64,000 bases of DNA from CAWGCA01 sp963820955. GTDB lineage: Bacteria; Pseudomonadota; Gammaproteobacteria; Chromatiales; Chromatiaceae. The DNA lies in the NCBI GenBank assembly GCA_963820955.1, contig CAWGCA010000054.1:1-64000 (forward strand). Direction: 5' to 3'. The notes beneath the pieces were generated by a model, which searched no databases, had not been told where the DNA came from, and saw only the letters and a program-made list of their open reading frames with translations. Both the position numbers and the translations under genes were made by a program. Shown one piece after another: positions 20,066 through 28,228 of this stretch (positions are counted from its first letter, which is position 1; the number at the start of each line of letters is the position of its first letter).

Positions 20066-20092
20066 TCAAGCTCTTGTCCACCTGGCCGCTGT
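20066..20092 (+). promoter_or_regulatory. Candidate sigma-28 (FliA) promoter
   Basis: TCAAGCTC, exactly 11 bases, then GCCGCTGT resembles the flagellar sigma factor consensus TAAAGTTT-N11-GCCGATAA. The -35 core fits well and the -10 fits in its GCCG half only. Transcription would begin about 20099-20102, just where the riboswitch starts, and the downstream gene is flagellar-cap-like. These two facts support an otherwise moderate match. Confidence 0.4.
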
Positions 20093-20101
20093 AGGATGTG
20101 A

Positions 20102-20195
20102 GATTTGATAAAGGCAACCTGGCCCGAAAGGGCAGGAACGCAAAGTTACCGGTCTACGGGGCTCTTTAGCTCTATGGCAGCGGGATTACCAAATC
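20102..20195 (+). promoter_or_regulatory. Cyclic-di-GMP-I (GEMM-I) riboswitch
   Basis: The aptamer is recognised by its conserved core. P1 pairs GATTTG (20102-20107) with CAAATC (20190-20195). The AAGGCAACC strand is followed by the P2 hairpin CCTGGCCC-GAAA-GGGCAGG, whose GNRA loop docks with the downstream receptor. Then come the invariant ACGCAAAG segment and the P3 arm, ending in GGCAGCGGGATTACC. All match the GEMM-I consensus. The RNA binds c-di-GMP and controls the gene below. The expression platform is not obvious: a short hairpin CGGGA...TCCCG at about 20206-20221 has no T tract, so control of translation or another structure is likely. The start codon is ~170 bases downstream. Confidence 0.92.
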
Positions 20196-20364
20196 ATGGG
20201 GCAACCGGGATTACACTCCCGTGTGATTTATAGCTATACGCCGACTACCCCCCTCTTTTGCGAATTCCGCTCTGTTTCTGGAAATCTAAGACCTTCCAGT
20301 ACTTCCAGGCCGAACATTGCCTGCATCGATCCCCGATTAGCACAAACACGACCGGTGGATATCA

Positions 20365-22026
20365 ATGCAAATCAATGGCATCGACTATGCTTCGCGGATC
20401 AATGCGCTGGTAGGTAACAATGGTACTTCAGCTGCCGCCACCGCCTCCTCTGTACATCAACAACAGGAGGTCTACGCGAATCAAACCGAATTGAACCGAA
20501 CTCGAATCGGTATGGTAGATCTAAGCGCCAAATTGACCGCAGTCGAAGACCTGATTAGAACGACTACGGTTCGACGTTCACGCAGCGCTGAAGCGATGTC
20601 GAAAGCCAATCTCGGACTGGATGCTGCCCCCCTCTCGAGCGCTGTTTTAAAATCGACCGCCGAAGTGAATGCAACTCCTACCTCCTTTTCGACGTTTGGG
20701 CCTTCCTGGGGTGGTTCATCGTCCGCGCTAGTAACCTTTGATGGGGTTTACGACGGTTCCCAGGGGACCGACACGCTTACGTTCAAGGTGCGCAGAGCAG
20801 GAGTTCACGGTACTGATCGACTGAAAATACAAATCAAAGGGTCCGACGGAAGCAAACTGGAGGAATTCAATATCAGAAAGTCTGATCCCATAGACGAGCA
20901 GTACATCCTGACCAACGGGCTTATTTTCTCCTTGGGATCAGGCAGTCTGAGCAAGAACGACACCTTCACATTGGATGTCTATGACGGGGTGGGAAGCATC
21001 GTCGATCCAAGCAAACCCCTTGGTGGTGTTCGTAACAAAAACCCGAACCTTGAGTATGGGCTGACCGTTTCTGACGGTAGTTTCAAGGTCAACAGGGTTA
21101 ACATCACGGTGACGGCCAGCGACAGTCTAGACGATGTGCTGGATCGAATAACCAGTTCCGGAGCTGGAGTCTCCGCTAGTTTCGACTCCGTTACCGAACG
21201 TGTAGTCCTCACACAGAAAAATCCCGGCTCCAGTTACGACATTGCAGTTGGCAATGACACGTCGGGATTTCTAACGGCGACCAAGCTGTCGAATGCGGTC
21301 GTGACTCCAGGTACCAACGGTGATGTCTCGACCTCTCTCTCCGATCTTGCAGCCTTCAGCGGCGTTCAAAATGGTACCATTTTTGTTAACGACGTGGAGA
21401 TCGCCGTCGATATGGCTACAGATTCCTTGAGTGACGTTCTGGAACGTATTTCCGGGTCATCCGCAGCGGTTAGCGCATTCACAGTGGATAATCGGTACGT
21501 TCTAATCAAATCGAACGATCGATAAGCCACGCTCAACCTGAAGGATACCAACACCGGATTTTTCTCGGCACTGAGGACCAGGGAGGGCGATCATCAACCT
21601 GTGGGAAGCGGCGAGATAGCAAAGCACCGGGCTCGCAAAATAACCGAGGCTGTAAAAGATGCCGCGGTGTCGTTCAATGATTTTTTCCGCGCCTCATCTA
21701 CCGCTACTTCTGATCCGATCCACGAAATACGGCAAAACGTTAAAGGTGCTATTTCCAAAACCCTGGAAGCGGTGGAGAAGCAGAAAATGCCTGATCTGAG
21801 CATCCGCTTTCACTTCGCACCTGGTCAGTTTACTGCTTCGTTCGAAGACAAGGAACAACATACCTTCGAACGTAATCTCACCAACCACTACATTGATCTT
21901 CGTGAGATACTCATCGGCGCAAATCTCTCTCAGAGAGGCGGACTCCTTGGTCAGCTGATCAATATATTCGACGCGAGCCTGAACAATTTGGGTAAGTTGG
22001 GTATGCTGATAAATACATTCGCTTGA
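20365..22026 (+). pseudogene. FliD-like / flagellin_IN-repeat protein interrupted by one in-frame TAA
   Basis: The frame from ATG 20365 runs 386 codons to TAA at 21523-21525 and then continues in the same frame without any shift to TGA at 22024-22026, 553 codons in all. The N-terminal half is helical then beta-rich. Two flagellin_IN/hook-IN-type repeats are visible: VNRVNITVTASDSLDDVLD with its strand VVLTQKNPGSSYDI, and IFVNDVEIAVDMATDSLSD with YVLIKSNDR-stop-ATLNLKDTNTGFF. The stop falls inside the second repeat, where a sense codon (for example TCA) is expected. The C-terminal part is helical. This resembles flagellar cap proteins, but the usual FliD start is absent. It may be a recent nonsense allele, a readthrough gene or a sequence error. 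It is controlled by the c-di-GMP riboswitch. Confidence 0.72.
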
Positions 22027-22239
22027 ACCATTGCGGGAAAACCGAAGGTGAGTATAGATCGCATATTTCGCGAGAATAAACCAGCAGAGCGTCTATCTCG
22101 GACTCACTTTCGCGCTGAACCTCTGCGAACTTCCCGCCTATAGCCATCCGCACACCTTTCGATATTTGTGGTAGTTTTACCTAAACGTCCAGTTTAGCCT
22201 GCATATACTTACATCCAATCCAAGATCGCTGAACTTCCG

Positions 22240-22377
22240 GGTCGGGTCGTTTTTTCTTTATGGCTTTTATCGCTCCTCGTTCGCCCGTACATCACTTTTT
22301 TTGCGATACTTGGGCACTGTCACCAGATGATGCTTGCATTCCGGCTTTACGTGGGCTGAACTTTGCTTCTCTTTCAT
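22240..22377 (-). mobile_element. IS200/IS605-type TnpA remnant
   Basis: Read on the minus strand from ATG 22377, behind a good ribosome site (CAGGAGTAACAC), the frame gives MKEKQSSAHVKPECKHHLV followed by PKYRKK. This is the N-terminus of the Y1 HUH transposase of IS200. The motif KKVMYGRTR continues only after removing one A from a run of seven, and the similarity then ends. The catalytic HUH and Tyr regions are missing, so this is a dead fragment of ~45 codons in the spacer before mutS. Confidence 0.72.
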
Positions 22378-22522
22378 GTGTTACTCCTGAGATTTGCATT
22401 TCGGGGCTGTCGTCAGAAGTTTATTTCGCAGAAACGGCAGAGCCTTTTCAAGTCTCACCGGCAAGCCGATGGTTTACCTGAAATTCAATTAAATTTTAGA
22501 CAAAATATTTATAACGTATTGA

Positions 22523-25114
22523 ATGAACGAGACTTTTTCTCACACGCCGATGATGCAGCAATACCTTCGCATCAAGGCCGAATACCCAGAGATGCTGGTT
22601 TTCTACCGCATGGGGGATTTCTACGAGCTGTTCTTTGGCGATGCGGAAAAGGCGGCACGCCTGCTTGATATCACCCTCACCAAACGGGGTAAATCGGCCG
22701 GTCAACCTATACCCATGGCGGGTGTCCCCTACCACGCAGCGGAGAACTACCTGGCGAAGCTGGTCAGACAAGGTGAATCGGTAGCGATATGCGAGCAGAT
22801 CGGGGACCCCGCTGCGAGCAAGGGGCCCGTGGAGCGTAAGGTGGTGCGCGTGGTTACGCCCGGCACGGTGACCGACGAAGCCCTGCTGCAGGAGCGCCGC
22901 GACAATCTGCTGGCTGCCCTGGTCGAATCGAGCGGCCAGTTTGGACTGGCCACCCTGGATCTCGGCGGCGGGCGTTTTATCATCCGCCAACTGGACTCCT
23001 GCGAGGCCCTGACCGGCGAACTGGAACGGTTGCAACCATCGGAACTGCTGCTGGCGGAGGACTACACCCTGCCTGATGGGATAAAGCAGCGGCAGGGCAC
23101 TACCCGACGGCCACTGTGGCACTTTGACCGGGAGACGGCAGAACGGCTCCTGAACCGGCAGTTCGGCACCCGCGATCTCTCCGGGTTCGGCTGCACTGAT
23201 CATTCCCTGGCCATCTGCGCGGCCGGTTGCCTGCTGCAATACGTGAAAGACACCCAGCATGCCGCACTACCCCATATCCGTGGCTTGAGCGTAGAACGCA
23301 GGGAAGAGGCGATAATCATCGACGCGGCCACCCGCCGGAACCTGGAGCTGGATCATAGCCTCAGCGGGCAGGCTCAACACACCCTGGCCGGCGTCCTGGA
23401 TCGCACCGTCACCGCCATGGGCAGTCGCATGCTGCGGCGATGGGTCAATCACCCTCTGCGGCACGTGGAGGAGGTGCGGAAACGCCATGACGCCGTGCGT
23501 CAACTGCTGGAACAGCAGGCCTTCGACGGGCTGCGTGATGAGCTCCAGGGTATCGGAGACATTGAGCGCATCCTGGCCCGAATAGCGCTGAAGTCGGCTC
23601 GCCCGAGAGACTTGGCCGTGCTCCGTGACTCCCTGGCCAGACTGCCCGCGCTGCAACAGCGACTAGCATCCCTGGACACCCCGTTGCTGTTGGAGTTGTC
23701 GCGGGACGCGGGAATCCGGCCCGAGGTGGTTACCCTGTTGCAGCGGGCCATCATCGAGCAGCCTCCCCTGCTGATCCGGGACGGCGGCGTGCTGGCGGAG
23801 GGTTACGATGCGGAGTTGGACGAACTGCGGGGCCTATCCCGCAACGCCGACGGGTTCCTGATGGAGTTGGAGGCGAGGGAACGGGAACGCACGGGAATCT
23901 CCCATCTTAAGGTGAGCTACAACCGGGTCCACGGTTACTATATCGAAATCAGCCGCAGCCAGTCGGAGCAAGTGCCGGAGGAGTATGTCCGTCGCCAGAC
24001 CCTGAAGGGGGCGGAACGCTTTATCACCCCTGAACTGAAGCGATTCGAGGATCAGGTGCTTTTCGCCCGTGAACGTTCTCTGAGCCGAGAAAAGGCCCTG
24101 TACGAGGCGCTGTTGGAACAGTTGGAGCAGGAGATCCCGGTCCTGCAGCAGACAGCAGAGGCGCTGGCGGCGCTGGATGTCATCAGCAACTTTGCCGAGC
24201 GGGCGGAACGACTCGATTTCAACGCCCCACAACTGGATGAAGAGCCTGGCCTGCAGATCGTGGACGGTCGCCACCCCGTGGTGGAGCAGGTGAGCGAAAT
24301 CCCGTTTGTGGCCAATGGCGTAGAATTCGATGATCAACGCCGCATCCTGATCATTACCGGCCCGAACATGGGCGGCAAATCGACCTTCATGCGACAGACT
24401 GCCCTGATCGTGATCCTGGCCTATGCCGGCAGCTTCATACCGGCCGCTTCGGCCCGAATCGGCCCGGTCGATCGTATCTTCTCCCGTATCGGGGCCTCCG
24501 ACGATCTGGCCGGCGGTCGTTCCACCTTTATGGTGGAGATGGAGGAGACCGCCAATATTCTGCACAACGCCAGCGATCAGAGCCTGGTGCTGATGGACGA
24601 AATCGGCCGTGGCACCAGTACCTTCGACGGCCTCTCGCTGGCCTGGTCCTGCGGTGTGGAACTGGCCACCCGGATCCGTGCCTTTACCCTGTTCGCCACC
24701 CACTATTTCGAACTGACCACCCTGCCTGAAGAGTACCCGGGTGTGGCCAACGTGCATCTCGACGCCGTGGAACACGGTGACTCCATTGTCTTCCTGCATG
24801 CAGTCAGAGAAGGGCCGGCCAATCAAAGCTACGGCCTACAGGTGGCCGCGCTGGCCGGGGTGCCGCGCAGCATCATCGACCGGGCAAGAATCAGACTGAG
24901 GGAACTGGAACAATCGGCCCAGCGGCACAGTGATCAACAGGCCAGTCAGCTATCCCTTTTTGGTTCGGACGGAGAACTCGCGAAGACGGCGGACGAAACG
25001 GCCGGTGCAGCGATCATCGAGGCTCTGGAGGCGCTGGATCCAGATGAGCTGACGCCTCGTCAGGCGCTGGACCAGCTGTTTCAATTGAAGGAGATGGCGA
25101 AAAGGGAATCTTGA
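22523..25114 (+). CDS. mutS: DNA mismatch repair protein MutS
   Basis: An 863-residue mismatch-recognition ATPase, full length. The N-terminal mismatch-binding domain carries the F-x-E motif within FYRMGDFYELFF (residues ~32-43). The connector, lever and clamp domains follow, and the ABC-type ATPase has Walker A GPNMGGKST (613-621), Walker B VLMDEIGRGTSTFDG and the switch FATHYFELT. A helical C-terminal tail that supports tetramerisation is present (LTPRQALDQLFQLKE). No frameshift is present. It stands alone, preceded by a region carrying an IS200 remnant and facing the FHA gene tail to tail. Confidence 0.98.
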   Translation: MNETFSHTPMMQQYLRIKAEYPEMLVFYRMGDFYELFFGDAEKAARLLDITLTKRGKSAGQPIPMAGVPYHAAENYLAKLVRQGESVAICEQIGDPAASKGPVERKVVRVVTPGTVTDEALLQERRDNLLAALVESSGQFGLATLDLGGGRFIIRQLDSCEALTGELERLQPSELLLAEDYTLPDGIKQRQGTTRRPLWHFDRETAERLLNRQFGTRDLSGFGCTDHSLAICAAGCLLQYVKDTQHAALPHIRGLSVERREEAIIIDAATRRNLELDHSLSGQAQHTLAGVLDRTVTAMGSRMLRRWVNHPLRHVEEVRKRHDAVRQLLEQQAFDGLRDELQGIGDIERILARIALKSARPRDLAVLRDSLARLPALQQRLASLDTPLLLELSRDAGIRPEVVTLLQRAIIEQPPLLIRDGGVLAEGYDAELDELRGLSRNADGFLMELEARERERTGISHLKVSYNRVHGYYIEISRSQSEQVPEEYVRRQTLKGAERFITPELKRFEDQVLFARERSLSREKALYEALLEQLEQEIPVLQQTAEALAALDVISNFAERAERLDFNAPQLDEEPGLQIVDGRHPVVEQVSEIPFVANGVEFDDQRRILIITGPNMGGKSTFMRQTALIVILAYAGSFIPAASARIGPVDRIFSRIGASDDLAGGRSTFMVEMEETANILHNASDQSLVLMDEIGRGTSTFDGLSLAWSCGVELATRIRAFTLFATHYFELTTLPEEYPGVANVHLDAVEHGDSIVFLHAVREGPANQSYGLQVAALAGVPRSIIDRARIRLRELEQSAQRHSDQQASQLSLFGSDGELAKTADETAGAAIIEALEALDPDELTPRQALDQLFQLKEMAKRES

Positions 25115-25158
25115 ACCGGCCCCGGCTATGCGGCTCAGGGAATCAACGGACAGGAGTA

Positions 25159-25827
25159 CTAGCCAAAGGATATTTCGACCCGGTTCTCCCCCACCTCCAG
25201 CACGTCACCTTCCTGCAATTGAACTCCTTTGGTGGACGTAATCTCCTGACTGTTGATCTTGGGGTATCGATCGCCGCCGATATGGAGCAGGAAAAAACCC
25301 TGGGGACGACGGGCGATCACGGCCACGTCACTGCCTGGGCGGCCAATAGTGTAGAGCGAGCGTTCGATCTTTTCCGAATGTCCTTTGCTCGGGCCGCTGG
25401 AAAACCGGACCGTGGCCGTTTTAGGCATAACCTTCCTGCCCGTTGCGGTCTGGGCGACGCGCTTCGACTTTTTGCCCTGCGGTTGGATCAAAACGGTCTT
25501 ATCCATCTCCTCTTTCGGATCCACCTGTTCCTTCACCGCCTCCTGAGTCAGGAAACGCAGGCTGAAATTTCCAACACGCAGCAGATCACCATGCTTCAGC
25601 ATGTGCTTGGTCACCGGACGATCGTTGAGATAGGTACCGTTGGTGCTTCCCAGGTCCTCCACATAATAATCAGAAAAAACCCGAATCAGCTGCGCATGCT
25701 GGCGACTGACTGAAAAATCTTTCAACTGGATATCAGAAAGGGCATCACGACCAATGGACAGTTTCTTTGCCTCGAGTGGCACCTCGTTCACCACCGCACC
25801 TTCCTTCAGAACAATCACCCTTTCCAT
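25159..25827 (-). CDS. Protein with two FHA domains
   Basis: A 222-residue cytoplasmic protein with an N-terminal FHA domain (residues ~18-95; LSIGRDALSDIQL, SVSRQHAQL, DLGSTNGTYLND, all phosphothreonine-pocket residues present). A ~40-residue basic linker leads to a second, more diverged FHA-like domain (IERSLYTIGRPGSDVAVIARRPQGFF...). FHA domains bind phosphothreonine peptides. Directly upstream is a PP2C phosphatase, so the pair looks like the reader and eraser of a Ser/Thr phosphorylation system. No kinase gene is in the window. The start at 25827 has a GGAG ribosome site, and the 16 extra upstream residues do not fit the fold. Confidence 0.9.
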   Translation of the reverse strand: MERVIVLKEGAVVNEVPLEAKKLSIGRDALSDIQLKDFSVSRQHAQLIRVFSDYYVEDLGSTNGTYLNDRPVTKHMLKHGDLLRVGNFSLRFLTQEAVKEQVDPKEEMDKTVLIQPQGKKSKRVAQTATGRKVMPKTATVRFSSGPSKGHSEKIERSLYTIGRPGSDVAVIARRPQGFFLLHIGGDRYPKINSQEITSTKGVQLQEGDVLEVGENRVEISFG

Positions 25828-25881
25828 TTTTACTCCAAAGCCGGGGATGTCTGACCAAGCGATCCGACATCGCACCTGATT

Positions 25882-26631
25882 TTACCGCGGCTCGGTAACA
25901 GGTTTCACTAGCACAGCAGAAACATTGTCGAGGCCGCCATTCTCCAGCGCCAGTTGCAACAGCTGCCCCGCAGCATTGTGTAGATCCCTGTGACTCTCTC
26001 CAAGCAGCTGTTCGATCTGCTGGTCCGAGATCATATTGCTGAGTCCGTCCGAACAGAACAGATAGAGGTCCCCTGGCTGCACCACTTCACTCCCTTCGTC
26101 GATCTCCACTTCCGGATCAACCCCCAGCCCCCGGGTCAGTATATTGTTCCCGACACCTGCTGCCTGTGCCTCCTCCACCGACCCAAAGATACCCTGATCC
26201 ACCAGTTCCTGCACCAGCGAGTGATCTTTTGTCAGCCGTTCCAGCAGCCCGTTGCGGAACCGATAGATCCGGGAATCGCCGACGTGCCCATAGCGAACCT
26301 GGCCATCGTGAAACATGCCAAGAACGACCGTGGTCGCCATACCTTCGAGCCTGGGCTGCTGCTCCACCGACTCAAAGATCGCGTCGTTGGCGGCCGCCAC
26401 CGCCGGCACGGCGGAAAGTTCCGGGTCCTGCGAATGAAAATACTGCATCAGACGGGTGGCAATGGTTTCAACCGCCAGTTGACTGGCGACATCCCCCGCA
26501 TTGTAGCCCCCCATACCATCCGCCAGGATAACCAGGCCAAACTCCGGTAGCGTGGCGACGCTGTCTTCGTTGACTTCACGCACCAGCCCCTTATCGGTGC
26601 AGGAGGCAACCTCTATCGACATTGGATTCAT
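25882..26631 (-). CDS. PP2C-family protein Ser/Thr phosphatase
   Basis: A 249-residue Mn/Mg-dependent phosphatase of the bacterial Stp1/PrpC type. Metal-binding and catalytic motifs are present in order: VREVNEDS near residue 20, ILADGMGGYNAGDVAS (~38-52), GMATTVVLG, VGDSRIYRFRNG, LTKDHSLVQ, the ILTRGLGVD segment, LFCSDGLSNM and GGLDNVSAVLV. Nothing essential appears missing. It is cotranscribed with the FHA protein downstream (55-base gap). These pairs often act on FHA/type VI or cell-division kinases; the partner kinase is not here. The start may be Met1 (26631) or Met4 (26622). Confidence 0.93.
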   Translation of the reverse strand: MNPMSIEVASCTDKGLVREVNEDSVATLPEFGLVILADGMGGYNAGDVASQLAVETIATRLMQYFHSQDPELSAVPAVAAANDAIFESVEQQPRLEGMATTVVLGMFHDGQVRYGHVGDSRIYRFRNGLLERLTKDHSLVQELVDQGIFGSVEEAQAAGVGNNILTRGLGVDPEVEIDEGSEVVQPGDLYLFCSDGLSNMISDQQIEQLLGESHRDLHNAAGQLLQLALENGGLDNVSAVLVKPVTEPR

Positions 26632-26835
26632 AGCGTTTCAGTCTACAACAAAACCGTCATGGGCAACTCGTCTCGCACCCTGACTCAAAACATCTCTATG
26701 AACGCTAGCGGCATCTTCCTTCGGGCCTTAATTTGCCGTTAAATCTTGCTCCACAACAACGAGTTAAACTGTAAACCAACGCACAATTCTGCCATTTTAA
26801 GCCGTTGAGCGGGATAGAAAACAGGAAATTCCAGC

Positions 26836-26872
26836 AAAAAAAAGAGCACCAGAACCAGGGCGCTCTCTTTTT
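26836..26872 (-). terminator. Rho-independent terminator of dsbC
   Basis: On the minus strand GAGCGCC pairs with GGTGCTC (one G-T pair) around an 8-base loop and runs into eight T residues (complement of 26836-26843). It lies 30-60 bases after the dsbC stop and ends the yajQ/dsbC transcript. Confidence 0.8.
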
Positions 26873-26900
26873 GACCATCCTGGTCTCGATGTAATTGGCC

Positions 26901-27647
26901 CTACGGATTCGACTGCTGCTCGATAATGGCAGTCAACCGGTTGGCCGGAATATACCCGGGAATCAGTTTGCCATTCTCCAGCACCAGGGCTGGCGTGCCA
27001 GTCACACCCACGTTCTCGCCCAACTGCATGTGGCTCTGCACGGGATTGGCACAATCCTTCTCTTCCACCGGCTTGCCCAGTTTAGCCGCAGTCATCGCCT
27101 GATTTCGATCATCGGCACACCAAACGGAAACCGCTTTCTTATAGGACTCGCTGTTTACCCCGGCGCGGGGGTAAAACAGATAGCGAATGCGTATGCCCGC
27201 CTCGTTGTAACTGTCCATTTCATTGTGAAGCTTGCGGCAGTAACCACAATCGATATCACTGAATACGGTCACTGTGTGCTTGGCGTCCTTGGGCCCGAAG
27301 ATCACCATGTTCTCCTCGCTCACCTTGGCGATTGCCTCGGCTTTGATCCCATTCATACGGGGTTCCGTCAAATTCTTCTGCTCTACGAGATCGAGCAGAC
27401 TTCCCTGCAACAGATAGCGCCCATCAGCGGTGGCGTACACGACACTGTCACCGACCACGACTTCGTAGAGGCCCGGCACCGGGGACGAGGCAATCTCGCC
27501 CACTTCCAGTCCCGGCAGCGTTTTCTGCAGGTTCTGTCGAATCAGCTCATCTCCCGCCTCTTTCTCCTCTGCCAGCAACGGAAATGCCAGGGCGGCGGTC
27601 ACCAGAACCAACACCAGTTGTCTTAAAAAATCATTGCTCTTATACAT
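26901..27647 (-). CDS. dsbC: Thiol:disulfide isomerase DsbC
   Basis: A 248-residue periplasmic disulfide-bond isomerase. A signal peptide (hydrophobic LVLVLVTAALAFPLLA, cleaved about residue 27) is followed by the cystatin-like dimerisation domain and the linker helix. The thioredoxin-fold domain has the active site CGYC within FSDIDCGYCRKLH and the cis-proline loop VTGTPAL. The second structural cysteine pair (VWCADD and DCANP) is also present. A terminator follows it. It is separated from yajQ by only three bases, so they are probably cotranscribed. Confidence 0.95.
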   Translation of the reverse strand: MYKSNDFLRQLVLVLVTAALAFPLLAEEKEAGDELIRQNLQKTLPGLEVGEIASSPVPGLYEVVVGDSVVYATADGRYLLQGSLLDLVEQKNLTEPRMNGIKAEAIAKVSEENMVIFGPKDAKHTVTVFSDIDCGYCRKLHNEMDSYNEAGIRIRYLFYPRAGVNSESYKKAVSVWCADDRNQAMTAAKLGKPVEEKDCANPVQSHMQLGENVGVTGTPALVLENGKLIPGYIPANRLTAIIEQQSNP

Positions 27648-27650
27648 ATC

Positions 27651-28136
27651 TCAATCCCGAAAGTTGGTGAACTGCAACGGCAGACCGTAATCCGCCTCTT
27701 TCAACAACGCGATCACCTGTTGCAGGTCATCCCGCTTCTTTCCGCTAACCCGAATCTGCTCGCCCTGAATCTGAGCCTGCACTTTTATCTTACCGGCCTT
27801 GATCGCTTTCACCATTTTTTTCGCCTCTTCTGAGGCAATTCCCTGCTGAATAACGACTCGTTGCCTGGCGGCATTCAGGCTGCTTTCCGGCTCGCCGATA
27901 TCCATACAGCCGACATCGACTTTTCGTTTGACAAGCTTTTGCCGCAAAATATCCATCATCTGCTGTAATTGGAACTCCTGCTCCGCCCGAAGGACGATTT
28001 CTGAACTATTACTATGCTCAAAAATGGCGTCGACCCCTTTAAAGTCGAAGCGGGTTTTGACCTCACGATTGGCCTGATCTACCGCATTTCGCACCTCCTG
28101 CAGATCCACTTCGGACACGACATCGAAAGATGGCAT
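27651..28136 (-). CDS. yajQ: YajQ family nucleotide-binding protein
   Basis: A 161-residue UPF0234 protein. It starts MPSFDVVSEVDLQEVRNAVDQA and contains the TRFDFKG motif and the QVIALLKE..YGLPLQFTNFRD C-terminus, all diagnostic. Homologues bind cyclic di-GMP or other nucleotides and act with LysR regulators in some pathogens. That role is not visible in the sequence. It is noted because this window also contains a c-di-GMP riboswitch and a GGDEF-EAL protein. The upstream Met would add only two residues, and Met3 matches the family. Confidence 0.95.
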   Translation of the reverse strand: MPSFDVVSEVDLQEVRNAVDQANREVKTRFDFKGVDAIFEHSNSSEIVLRAEQEFQLQQMMDILRQKLVKRKVDVGCMDIGEPESSLNAARQRVVIQQGIASEEAKKMVKAIKAGKIKVQAQIQGEQIRVSGKKRDDLQQVIALLKEADYGLPLQFTNFRD

Positions 28137-28228
28137 GAACAATCCTCGCTCTGTTTGGTTAGCACAAAGGGGCGTAAGCGTACCACATCACGCCTACCCA
28201 GGCCTCCAAACGGGCAGTAGAAAGCCCT

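Noticed and set aside
23834..24826. 330-codon minus-strand frame inside mutS
   Set aside because: mutS on the plus strand is intact with Walker motifs. The antisense frame has no domain.
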